DNA of 64,000 nucleotides, from positions 434,001-498,000 of the forward strand of contig QPMI01000453.1 of assembly GCA_004431415.1 (NCBI GenBank), read 5' to 3'. Source of the DNA: Cyanophora paradoxa (Eukaryota > Glaucocystophyceae > Cyanophorales > Cyanophoraceae). Below the pieces are notes generated by a model. It worked only from the letters and a program-made list of their open reading frames with translations, was not told the DNA's origin and ran no database searches. This document shows positions 1-12,000 of the stretch, in pieces. The translations under genes were made by a program, and so were the position numbers. How positions within the stretch are numbered: the stretch's first letter is position 1; each line of letters starts with the position of its first letter.

Positions 1-3000
1 CCGTCGGAGCCCTGGACGGTGAGCTTGCGGGGCCGCTGCTTGGAGGAGATGACGGAGAGCTGCGGCGCGAAGGCCCGGATGCACACCACCGGCTCGTTCG
101 CCCGGTACGTCCCTGCGCCCCGCGCCCCGTCGGCGTCGACGGCATCGAGGCATCGACGGCTGGACAGGGACGACCAGCTCGAAGCTCTAACATACTAGGT
201 CTAGAAATAAATAGGTTCTAACAGGTTTAACGGGTTCTCGAAGGGCCAGCGGGCGCGGATGGACCGAGGGCGGCGAGCTCGAGGCCTTAGGTCTTAGTCT
301 AGAAATTCTCGGTCTCGACTAACAAGAAGGATGGGGCGGGGCGGACCGGGGACGGCGAGCTCGAGGTTGCGGGAGGCGAAGAGCTTGGGGGAGACGAGCT
401 GGAGGTCGAGCGTCGTCAGCTGCGGCAGCTGCTTGTTGATCCGCCGGAACACGTGGTAGTACAGGTCCCACGCCTTTGCAGTCGCATGGGAGTCGGATGT
501 GAGCTCGAAGGTCGCGGAGGAATGACACTATTGGAGGCGGGGCGGGCGGACCTGGGCGAGGTCGCTGTCCTTGCCGTTGCGCATGTACTTCTTGCACCAG
601 TCCAGCGCCTCGATCAGGTCCCGCCCGAAAGCCTGCGCGCGCCGCCCAATTTATTAGATTCGACCGACTTTCTTTAGCAGATGGGACCGGCTGTCTTTAT
701 TAGATTAGACCGACTGTCTTTATAAGATGGGACCGGTCGTCCAATTAGACCCACTGTTTTTAGATTAGACCGGGTGTCTAATTAGATGCGGCTGGCTTAT
801 TACTAGACTCTATTAGAGGGCGCCCCCTCTATGAGATCCCGCCCGAACGCCTGCCGCGCACTGAGCGCTGAGCGGGCCGCCCGCGCCGGCAGAGCAAGGC
901 ACAGGCCGACGCTCTAAGCCGCCAACTTAAGCGCCCGTTTAGTTGCGAGGTGCCGGCCGGCGCTCTCGCGCCCTCCAAGCGTCGGGCGGGCCGCCCGCGC
1001 CGGCAGAGCAGGGGCGCTCTAGGCCAAGCCCAAGCGCACCTGCTGGAAGCTCATCTCGCGCATCGTCTCCGGGCCCTTGTCCATCAGGTGGTGCAGCGGC
1101 GCCAGCGTCTGCGGCAAGACGAAGTAGCGGATGAGATGGAGTGGGATGGGGCGGAACAGACAGATTAGATAGATAGATAGATAGACAGCGTCGACGTCTC
1201 AAGCTTGGAGCATTATAAACAAGATAATAGATAATAGATCAAACGGAATCGATGAGACGAGATAGATACACGGCACAGAGCTTAGAGGTGGTTCTTAGAG
1301 CTAAGCTAGACATGGCGTTTAGCTAAGCTAGAACATTATAAACGTTATAACAACAACAATATAAGGACCTGGAGCATGGCCTCGACGTTGTGGTCGCCGA
1401 AGTAGAGGCGGCTGGCCTCCTCGAGGCCCTCGTGCCACATCTCGTGCCAGAGGATGGCCACCCGGATCAGCTCCTGCGACACCAGCAGCGCCTGCGCGGT
1501 GGAGGAGGAGGGGTGGGCAGGAGGAAAGTGAGGTGGGCAGGAGGGGGGCGGAGCCGTCTTATAAGGCATAGTTGTCGAACTCTTGTTTCTATCAGAGTCT
1601 TTAGGGGTCCTTTATTAGCGTTTATTATTAGCGTTATTAGCGTAAAGTGAGGAGGAGGCGAGGAGGATGGGAAGGTTAGAGACACTGAAGACTTTGTTGA
1701 AGATCTTTTCTAGGAGTGTTTTCGAGGTGTTTGCGTCTCGCGGACCGGCTTTTAGAAGTCTTAAAGAGTCTTATCATCGAGGTCTTTAGAATTCCTAAGA
1801 GTCCTCAAAAGGTTATCTATTTATTCTATTTTTATTTCGCGGACCTGCTCGACGAGGGCGGGGCTGTGCTGGCGCATGGCGTTCATGACGGAGACGGCGG
1901 CGGCGCGCCGCGAGGCCGACTGGCTCTTCGAGGCGACGGTGAGCGAGTAGACCAGCGCCTGCGGGTGCTGCCTCCCAACCTGGACGAGGGCGGAGGGAGG
2001 GAGGAAAGTGAGGTCGAGGAGGAGGCGGGGGTCGAGAAGGAGGCGCTCTGGCCTAGCCGCCCCAGAGCCCGCGGCGGGCTTGCGACGGCACGGAGCTTGC
2101 TCTTTAAGCTTTTGCTCTAAAGGCGCTAAGCTTTTTAAGGCCTTTAAGGCACAGACCTTGACGAGGACGTCCGCGATCAGCCGCCGCACCGGCACGCACG
2201 GCGTGTGGATCCGCGCGATGATCTGAGGGAGGGGAGGGTTAGCTGGAGAGCTTCTTTGCTTCTTTAAAGCGCAGAGAAAGCCCTCCCGAGAGGAACGGGA
2301 GGCGGCCTCGCTCGCCTGGGGGATGACGGCGAGCCCTTTTACGAGCGCTTATTATGTTGTTTATTAAAAGCTAACGTAGTAGCTAGTGATGCTTCTTTTT
2401 AAATATCTTCGAAACCCTTTAATACGAGGAAGGAAGCCGGCCTCGCCTGGGGGATGACGGCGAGCCAGGTGTCGATGGGGAGGTTAGTTGGGTGGAGATC
2501 GCCCTTTTAGATTGTTTATTATGTTGTTTATTAACAGCTAACGTAGTAGCTTTAGAGAAAGGCTTCTAAAGAGGAAGGAAGCCGTCCTTGCCTGGGGGAT
2601 GACGGCGAGCCAGGTGTCGATGGGGAGGGTCTGGAAGCCGTGCGTGAGGGCGTGCTCGACCCGCGGCTGGTGCCCGTACTTGAACCAGAGCGTGAGCAGC
2701 CTCAGGACGTCCTGCAGCTGCTCGCCCCGGCCCAGACCGATGGAGCGGACGAAGCCGGAGACGGCCGCCACCAGGTGGTCCGTGACCCGCTCCGCGTCGG
2801 CGCCGACCTGTGCGATGTAAGTAAGATAGAAACGTAGAACACTCTAAATAATAAAAGAACCTTTTCGAAGTGGGAGACGACGAGGGCGTTGTTGAGGGCC
2901 CAGGCGTGCCACGCCTTGTACCAGCGCTCGCCGAACTCGGTGGCCCGGCGGTAGCTCTGCATCATCTCGCGGATCGTCTCGTCGTCGAGGGCGCGGCCTT

Positions 3001-6000
3001 CCTGCATCGCCTTGCGCCACTCGCCCAGCTTGAGGTAGCACTTCGCCAGCAGCTCGTGGTTTGCCACGGGCGCCGCGGCGCTCCCCGTCGGGTTGGAGGG
3101 GCCGGGGACGCCCTCTCCGGCGTTGGCGACGGCGACGCCGGCGGAGGAGGCGCCGACGGCCGAGACGAAGCGGGTCAGGCGGTAGAACGCATCCTGCTGC
3201 TTGCCCACCGCCCAGAGGTGCTTTATGTACGCGAACGAGACGCGCGGCTCGGAGGCGGCCGGCGCGAGCGTCTTCGTGAGGACCGTGTGGGAGAGGTGGA
3301 GGTGCGCGGGGCCCGACTTGCGGCAGAGCGACGCGAAGCGGAGGTACGTGTCGACGTCGCTGGCCGGCTCAACGACGAGGGCCCGGACGGGCAGGAGCTG
3401 CAGGTAGACGCCGACGGCGCGCTGGCAGCCGGCGAGCCGGTCGCGCCACATGTCAGAGAGCAGCCGCCGCGCCGCCGCGTCGCCCGACTGGATGGCCCGC
3501 CGGTAGGCCACGACCTCCTCCAGCTCCGCCAGCTGCTGGACGCGGACGACGGTCTGGTACGCCTGCGCGTAGCTCTCGCCGACGAGGGCCGTGAGGTCCG
3601 GGTCCAGGCGCTGCCGGGCCGCCTCCACAAAGTGCTTGGCCTCGTCGTACTGCTCCCGGTGGACGGCCTGGATGGCGCGGAAGAAAGACCCCTCCACGCT
3701 GCCCGCGTCGATGCCCTCGACGTACTCGGCGAGCTCGTCCCACTGGGAGAGGCCCCAGGCGGCGTTGGCGGCGAGCGGGCCCAGCTGCCTCCGGAACTCG
3801 GCGTCGCCGCCCGACCAGACCTCGCGAACCACGTCCGAGAGGCGCTCCCACTCGCCCAGCGCGTTCAGGCAGCGCATGCGCCCCAAGTTGATCTCGCGCA
3901 GCTCCTCCGCCGGGCTCAGCTCCGGACCCTGCGGCGTCTGCGGCGGCGGTGCCGCGGACGCGGAGGCCGAGCCCGACGCCGACGCGGCCGCAGCGGACGC
4001 CTGCGGGGCCGGCGAGCCGGTCGCGCTGCCCCGCCCGCGCTGCTGCTCGGGCTCGGGCGGCGGCGGCGCGGGGTTCGTCGCCGCGAGCAGCCGCTTCTCG
4101 TACGCATCCAGCGCGTCTGCGATGCGACGCGGGCGTCAGAGTCGGAGGTAGGAAAGCGGCGCGAGCGAAGCAAAAGAAGGCGGCACCGTCCCAGCGCTGG
4201 AGCTTCTCGTACCAGAGCTCCTTGATGGGCATCGCGTGCGATTGCTGCGCGGGCGTGAGAACGCTCAACACAAATTATAAAGAAAGACTCCATCCATCTA
4301 CAAGCCGTTCTTCCGCGCGGCGCGGACACACCTGGGCGTAGGTGAGGATGCCGACGGCGGCCTCGGGCTGCTGCAGCTGGTTGTTGATCGAGATGAGCGC
4401 CTCGACCGTCCCCGACGGGTTCGTCGCGAACTCCGCCTCCTTGTAGTGCAGCGCCTGCGCGCGCGACTCGAAGGTCAGCGACAGACACGAACTGGCGCGA
4501 CTCGAACGTAGGAGTGTGCGTAACACACCTTGGCGTACGCGTGGCACTTCTGGGCGAGTACGCCCAGCGTCCTGGCGTCGATCGATCCGTCAGCTCAGGT
4601 GGGTGCTTCTCGGGATCGGCGATCGATCGATCGCTCGGACGGACCTGATGTCGATGGGGAGGGGCTTCTCGTCGTGCTCCATGAACTCGGCAAGGGCGAG
4701 GAGGGTCTGCAGGATCTCGACGGGCACCGACTCCGACGCGAACGCCGTCTCCATCGACCGCACCAGCGAGTCCTGCGCCGGCGGGCGGGCGGGGAGAGTG
4801 AAGGAGCGAGTGAGCGAGATGGCTGGACGGATAGCTTAGTAGGTCGGATGGTTGCAATTGGGCGCACCTGGTAGGTGTCGTACAGCTCGGACCAGCAGGA
4901 GACGAAGCTCGCGTTGAAGAGCTCCCGCGCCAGCGGGTGGTACACCTGCGCCCAGACGGATAGATTAAGAAGCCGTCGTCGGAAAGGGCGGACCGAAGTA
5001 CGAAGTCCTCGTCGAGGGCGGGCGGACCTGGGCGAGGGCGGAGCAGGCGCGGAGGGCCGGGGAGGGCGACTCGCGGAGGAGCTCGACGCTGAAGCGAGGG
5101 GCGGGGTCAGGGTCCTCAGAGACGCTGGGCGGGGGGCGGGAGACGCTAAAGCGGGACGGGCGGGGCGGGGCGGGGCGGGGCGGGGCGGGGCGGGCGGGGC
5201 GGGGCGGGGCGGGGCGGGGCGGGGCGGGCCAGAAATAGCCTTAAAGCCATGGAAACCTTAAAGCCGGCCCTGAGGGCGGGGGGGGGGAGGCGGACCTGAA
5301 GCGGCGCATCCACTCCCACCAGTCCTCCCGCGTCGACCGCTGCGACGTCTCCCACGCTGATCGATGGATGGATAGATGAAAGCAGTCAGCAAACGGCGAA
5401 TGGAAAGTCAAGCTATGTCAAGGATGGTAAGTTGTTTTGTTAAGGATGTTATGGATGGATTAAAAAAGTCAGCAAACGGCGAACGGAAAGTCAAGTTCTG
5501 TTAAGGATTTCTCACCCTTCTTCAGGTACGCCTGGTTGACCTTCAATTTGGCCCAGCCGGCGCCCATCTCCGCCCGCGGCTGCTCCTCCCCGCCCGGCTG
5601 CTCCGCCGGCCTGCAGAGGGCAGAGCAAAGCTCAGCGGTCGAAAGGAAACAAAGCGTAGCGTGGGGCGCACTTGGCGTCGCCCTCCTGGCCTTGGGACTC
5701 GGTCGGGATCGCCTCCCCCCTGGCGTCCGACGGCAGACGAGATCCCAGGTGAGAAGGGCAGCGGAGCGCGAGGCGAGCGTTCCCCTCCTCGACGGACCTG
5801 GCGATGGCCTGCATGACGGCGTCGAACTTGGCGTGGTGCACGCGCTGCCGGTGCAGCGCCTTGGAGACCGTCGGCGCGAAGAGCAGGAACTCGGGGCCCA
5901 GCTGCGGCACCAGCGCGCAGATGCACTGCAGCGGCGGAGCGGGGCGGGGCGGGCTCGAGATTAGCACGGACGCTATTCGTGGGTCGATTTGGAAATTCGC

Positions 6001-9000
6001 ACGTCGAGGGCCTCGCGGCGGAGGTCGATTGAGGGCCCGTCGATGAGGCGCGCCAGCGGGTGCACGATCCGCGACGCGAAGTCGGAGAAGTTCACCGCCG
6101 CTGCGCCGCGCGCGCATGTGCACGGTCGGTCAGTCCATCCACGCCATCAGGAGCGATGGGTTTGTTAATTTTATAGCGGGCGGGCGGGCGGACCGGAGAG
6201 CTTGGCGATGAGGCGGACGGCGGCCTGGCGGACGGCGGGGGGCGCCTCCGCCGAGTCGAAGAGGCGGACGACGGGCGGCACGACCAGGTGCGTGTGCTCG
6301 TCTGAGGAGGAGGATAATAAGTTATCCGCAGAGAACTACATTGACTTTTGCATAGATGGCGCACCGAGGTTGCGGCCGAAGGTCTCGAGGGCGTGCAGGA
6401 CCTTGAAGGTGGCGAGGCGCTTGTCGGAGCGGTCCGTGTGCAGGATGGAGAGCATCTGTGTGGGGCGAAAGGGAGGGGGCGAGAGGGATAAGCAAGATAC
6501 AAGACGCCGGTGAATAACTTCAGAAGTTTGGTCACCTGGGTGAGGAGCTCGACGAGGTACTGCTTGAACTCGTCGTTCATCGCGAGGGCGATCTCCTCCA
6601 CGAGCGTGATGATCTGCGCGGGCGGGGCGGGAGAGGAACGCCGATCGGTGAGGAAGGCGGCGCAGCTTCGAGAAAGGGAGGCCCAAGAAGATAAAAGGCG
6701 AGTGGGCGGAAGCGGGGGGCGGAGGAGGCGGAGGCGGGGGCGGGGGCGGGATGTCAAGGTGAGAGTGTCTGGCAAGGTAGGTAGGTGGATCACTAGGCGA
6801 GCTCGATGAGTCGAGCAGTGTCCCCTCCCCTCCGACCATCCCCGGGGCAGGAGAGATGAAAGAGGCGGGGAGCGGGGGCGGAGGCGGGCGGGGCGGCGCG
6901 GACCTGGATGAGGAGGGCGGAGTGGTGCCAGTACTCCTGCACCAGCGCGAAGAGGTCGGGGAGGTCTGCGACGCGACGACCGAGGTAAAGCCAAGTACGA
7001 CGACAAGATAGCTGAACTTAGCTCAGCCTAGCCTACAGGTTAATGGGCAACGATGCACAAGCTCGTAGAGGTCGACGAATTAACGATAACGAGTGAAATG
7101 AAAAAGATTGCGAGGATAACGATAAGCTAGGTTACGTGGCCCGCTTAGGTCAAATTATTAGATTACACGGTTAGCTCATTATAGATTATTAGATTACACG
7201 GTTAGATTGAGGGCGCACAGTTGCGGATGTGCTGCTTGACGATGGAGACGAGGACGGCGAGCTGCTGGAACATGAAGTCGCGGAGTCCCGGCTCGCAGGA
7301 GCGGATCACCGCCAGGAACGGCGGCACGATCTGAGGAGGATGAGATCCGAGAGCAGTGCGGAGAATGAGAAGGAAGGGGGCACCTGGGGGAGGAAGGGGG
7401 AGTAGGAGGAGGAGGGGGTGGGGCAGGACGGGTTGAGGTGAGGAGCGTCCAGGCCGAGCCGCGCGAGCAGAGCAAGGGAGGGAGGGAGGGAGGGAGGGCG
7501 GCACCTGGGGGAGGAAGGGGGAGGAGGAGGTGGGACGGGACGGGATGAGGTGAGAGGTGAGAGGCGGGATGAGGTGAGAGGTGAGTGAGAGGGATGAGGA
7601 GCGCCCAGGCCAAGCAAGCCGAGAGCGTGCCGAGCGGTAGAACAACAGAACAACAACGACAACAACGGGGCACCTGGGGGAGGAAGGGGACGCACTTGAG
7701 GCCGACGGACTTGAAGATGACCATCACCGCCGAGACCACCATCGAGTGCTGCGAGGGCGGCCGGGCGGGCGGACGTTAAGAAAGCACGCCTGGTTAGCTG
7801 GGCTACGCTGGGTCCTTACGGATCTCTCATGGCTAGGCTAGGCTAGGCTCTAATCCGTGTATAGGCTCTAATCCGTGTATGTGCGCCTGGGTGGCTGGGC
7901 TAGGCTAGGGTCTATAGACCGCCGAAACGACCATCGAGTGCTGCAAGGCCGGGCGGGCGTTAATAAAGCAGGCTCGCCAGGTCGCCTGGATGGCTGGGCT
8001 GGGCTAGGCTCTAGTCCGTGTGTGTTCCGTGTATGCTTAGGGCACCTGCATGGAGAGGGAGGGGTCCTTGAGGATCTTCATGAGCGCCGTGATCGCGACC
8101 GTCGGGTAGTACTCGTCGCACGAGGGGCCGATCCCGCCCTGCAGCTCCGAGGTCCCCGCCGCCGCCGCCGCCGCCGCCTCCCCGGCCGCCGCCGCCGCCG
8201 CCGCCGCCGACGTCAGCATCGCCCGCTCGCTCGCGTTGCCGCGGCCCTGCTGCATCAGCAGCATTTGCTGCGCGAACGTCCGCGTCAGCTCAAACTAATC
8301 CAATCCATCTATCTATCTATCCAACCCACCTTGTGCTTGAAGGGGTCGAGGGCGCCGAGGATGCCCAGGACCTGCATGGCCTCCTGGCGGATGCCCCACA
8401 CGTGCTCGCCCTTGAAGCAGCCCAGCACGATGGTGAGCAGCTGCGGGGACTTCTGTTAGGGAACCACGCGGGCGTGTGTCCTGGCGGAGGCGGGGGCGCT
8501 AGCTAGCTAGCTAGGCGGGGGCGCGCGCCCGGGCACGCGGGCACCTGGGGGAACTTCTGGTAGGGTGCCGTCACGTTGCCCGTGGAGCGGACGAGGTTCG
8601 CGAGCGTGCGGAGCGCGATCTCCCGCTTCGCCGCGCTCGCCTGGTCCTGCGCGACAGACGGACGAGGTTCAGGGCAGGAACAGACAGAGCCGCCGTCCAA
8701 GAGACAGACGTGTCTCTGATAGATAGATCTCTAATAGATCTCGGACCTGGAGGGCGTCGATGATGAGGGGCAGCAGGTCGTCCATGAACGTCACCATGTC
8801 CTGCGCGCGCGAGCGAGGCGGCCCGTCACTACTTACAAAACAAGGCGGCGCGCCCGTTCGCTCGCTCGCTCACCTGCCCGCCGACGGCCGCGACCTCGCC
8901 GAGGGTCGCCAGGACGCTGCAGGCGACCCCGGCCGAGCCGTCGTGGACCTGTTAGAAAGAAAGTTAAAACAGTTAAGAGAGAACGCCGATCTTCTATATA

Positions 9001-12000
9001 TCTAATATAACGAACCTTGGAGACGAGGACCTTGAGGATGGGCCCTATGTACGGCTTCACGAGCTTCTGGAAGGCCCGTACGATGAGGCCGAGCAGGCGG
9101 GCGCTCTCCTCCTTGTTGCGGACGTCGCCGCTGTACTCCAGCTCCGTAAGCAGCTGGATCAGCGTCTGCGCGGGGGCGGGGCCGAGAGGCCGGTCGGTCA
9201 GACTTATTCTGCTTTGTCTGGAGGGAGGCGCAGCGTTCCCGCGCCCGCCTCGAGGAGAACGGGGGATCTAGAACGGTCTAGAACCGTTCGCAGACCTTGC
9301 GGAGGGAAGGCATGACGTAGGCGGGGTTGCGGGAGGTGAGGCGCCCGATGATGTCGATCGCCACCTCGCGGATCTGTCGAGGGTTGAGGGGCGGTCAGGC
9401 GGGTGGGGGGTGGGTGGGCGGCGGGGAGGGAAGGGGCAGGAGGGAAGGAAGATCGTCGGGGAAGAAGTGTGTAAAATTGCAAATCCAAGAGCATTTACAG
9501 AGTTACGTATGTTAAGAAGAGCGCTAAGAGAGCAGAGGGGGCGGGCGCACGTCGAAGAGCTCGTCGTTGAGGGCGATGAAGAGGGAGCGGAGGCACTCCG
9601 CCTGCAGGGGCCGGGGCGAGGCGGTGAGCGGAGGGAGGGGGGGGGGGGGGGGGTGGGGGGGGGGGGGGGGGGAAGGAAAGCGGCGGCGACGGGGACCTAA
9701 GCTAAAGCTAAAGCTAAAGTCTAAGGTCTAAGGACCTGGGCGAGGTGCGTGTCGAAGCGCGGTGAGATGAGAGGAGGGGCCGGGCAGGGTCGGAGAGGGG
9801 GGGTGGGGGGGGGGGGGGGGGGGGGGTCGGAGAGGGGGGGGGGGGACGCGTTAGGCGGCGGCGGAGGGAGAGCTAACGCGTCCTCTAGAGCTGTAGGTCT
9901 AACGCTTAGCTAAAGACCGAGGTTCGGACCTAAGCTAAAGCTAAAAGCTAGAGCTAAAGCTAAGCTGGCGGCGGGGACCTGGGCGAGGTGCGTGTCGAAG
10001 CGCGAGTCGAGCGCCTGCAGCACGCTCAGCCGGATCGACGCCTCTGCAGTGGGTGCGGGGGAGGACGGGATGTGAGGAAAAGGAGGTGAGGGGGTGGGGG
10101 TGGGGGGGAGGGGGGCTACGGCGGACCGGGGTCGGCGACGGCGACGACGAGGAGGCGGTCGAGGACGTCGCCGATGACGTTCGCCAGGTGGCCCCGCTGC
10201 GTTCGCAAATCAAATCACTAAGGGCGGGCGGCACGGAGGGGCTGAGCTAAAGAGCTGAAGCAGGGCCCTAGACCGACGTTGGCTCAGCCCGCGGAGCTAC
10301 TTCGGCCCGGCCGCTGAAGAGGTGAAGCGGGGCTCTAGACCGGCCCGGCCCGGCGCCGGAGAGCTAGAGGGCTAACGGGCCTTCCGCAGCGCCTCCTCCG
10401 CTCGGGCCCCGGGATCGAATCGGCGACGGACCTTTGGGGCGGCCTGCCCGGCGGGCACGAGGAGCTTGCAGCACGTGTGCGCCGCCTGCCTCCGCACGCC
10501 GCTGCCGCGAACAGGGGTCGATCAATTGATTCCAGGGGGTACGGGTTGCAGAGGGGGGTACAGGCGCACGCGTTCTCGTCGTCGAGGTACGCGACGACGC
10601 ACTCGCGGACGAAGTCTGAGAGGGCGTGCCCCGAGAAGTCGAACGAGCCGAGCGTCTGGAGCGCCAGCGTCACAGTCGCCGCGTCCTGCGGAGCGGGGCG
10701 GGGTGGAGCGGAGCGGTTAAGAGGAAGAAGGCAAGGAAGAGGCAGGGCAGGGCAGGGGGGTACGGCATGCCTGGGAGAGGAGGGCGTAGGCGGAGGGCGG
10801 GAGGGGCCGGATGCAGTAGGCGGGGGTGCCGGGGTGCCTGTAAGGCTGCCCGCACAGGATCGCCGAGAGGGCGTCCAGGAGACGGTGCTGGATCTCGGAG
10901 AGCAGCGCCGGGATGCACTGCGTCAGGTCCGCCAGCGCCTGCACCAGGGTCGCGCTGAGGCCCGCCCCGAACATTTGATCTGCGGCCGGCCGGCCGGCCG
11001 GCGTCAGTGCCAAAGAAGTCTCATGCCCTTCCATATACGTCGTACCCAGGAGCTCGCGCATGTAGCGCTCGAGGGACGCGATGCGCGCGCGGGCGAGCAG
11101 CGAGACGCAGGTGAGGCCCTCTACGCAGAACGGGCGGCCCCTCCGCACTGTGATGCCCTCCTTGACCAGCCCCACGATCGCGTCCAGGTGGGGCTCGATA
11201 GACTCCCCGACGGCCTGAGGGTGAGGCCGAGGCTAAGCCCCGACGGCCTGAGAGGCCGAGGCCAAGCCACGTACCGTGGCGATCTCGCCGAGGGCGATGT
11301 AGGCGGGGCCCCGCTCGGGCCCCGCGGCGCGGATGAGGGCCAGCAAGTGCTGCACGGACGTGTTGAGGTAGTACCGCACGAAGGGCTCCGGGCAGAACGA
11401 CGCGAGCCGGGGCAGAAGCGGCACAACCGTCCTGCGGGCGGGCCGCGTCGGGTGGGGCGGGGTGGGGCGGGGCGGGCCAGGCGGGGCTGGGCCGAACCGC
11501 CTTAGGAGCCGGTCCTTATGGTCTCGGTACCGCAGCACCGCATCGCACGCATCCTGCGGCCGCGCCGCCGGCGTCGGCCGGAGCGCGGGGCGCCGGGCGC
11601 GGGGTCCGCACCTGGAAGCGGCAGACCATGAAGTCGCCGGCGTTCCGCACGAGCTCACCTAAGCGACGGTGAGCGGGCGGGCGGGCGGGCGGGCGGGCGG
11701 GAGGCGGCGCGGGCAGCGCCGCGCACCCAGGACGAGGAGGGAGCCGTGGGCGTGGTCGGGGTTGGAGGCCCGGAAGCCTTTCAGCGTCTCGTCCCACGTA
11801 CGGAGATACCAGTTCACGCGCAGGCGGCTCTCGCGCTTCCCGACGAGGGCCAGGCATGCCCGCAGCGACTCCGCCGCTGCCTCCCGGATGTGCAGCTGCG
11901 CCCGGCCCGGCCCCGGTCAGCTAAGGCGTTTCGCGCCGCGCGGGCCCCTGCGCGCCTTCGAATCGCGGAAGGCGACCCAGATGTGCTCGAAGAAGGCGGT

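Noticed and set aside
2870-4225. 451-codon plus-strand frame
   Set aside because: It is antisense to the FAT exons of TOR, which match the family residue by residue; the plus-strand product is Arg/Gly-rich without any domain.
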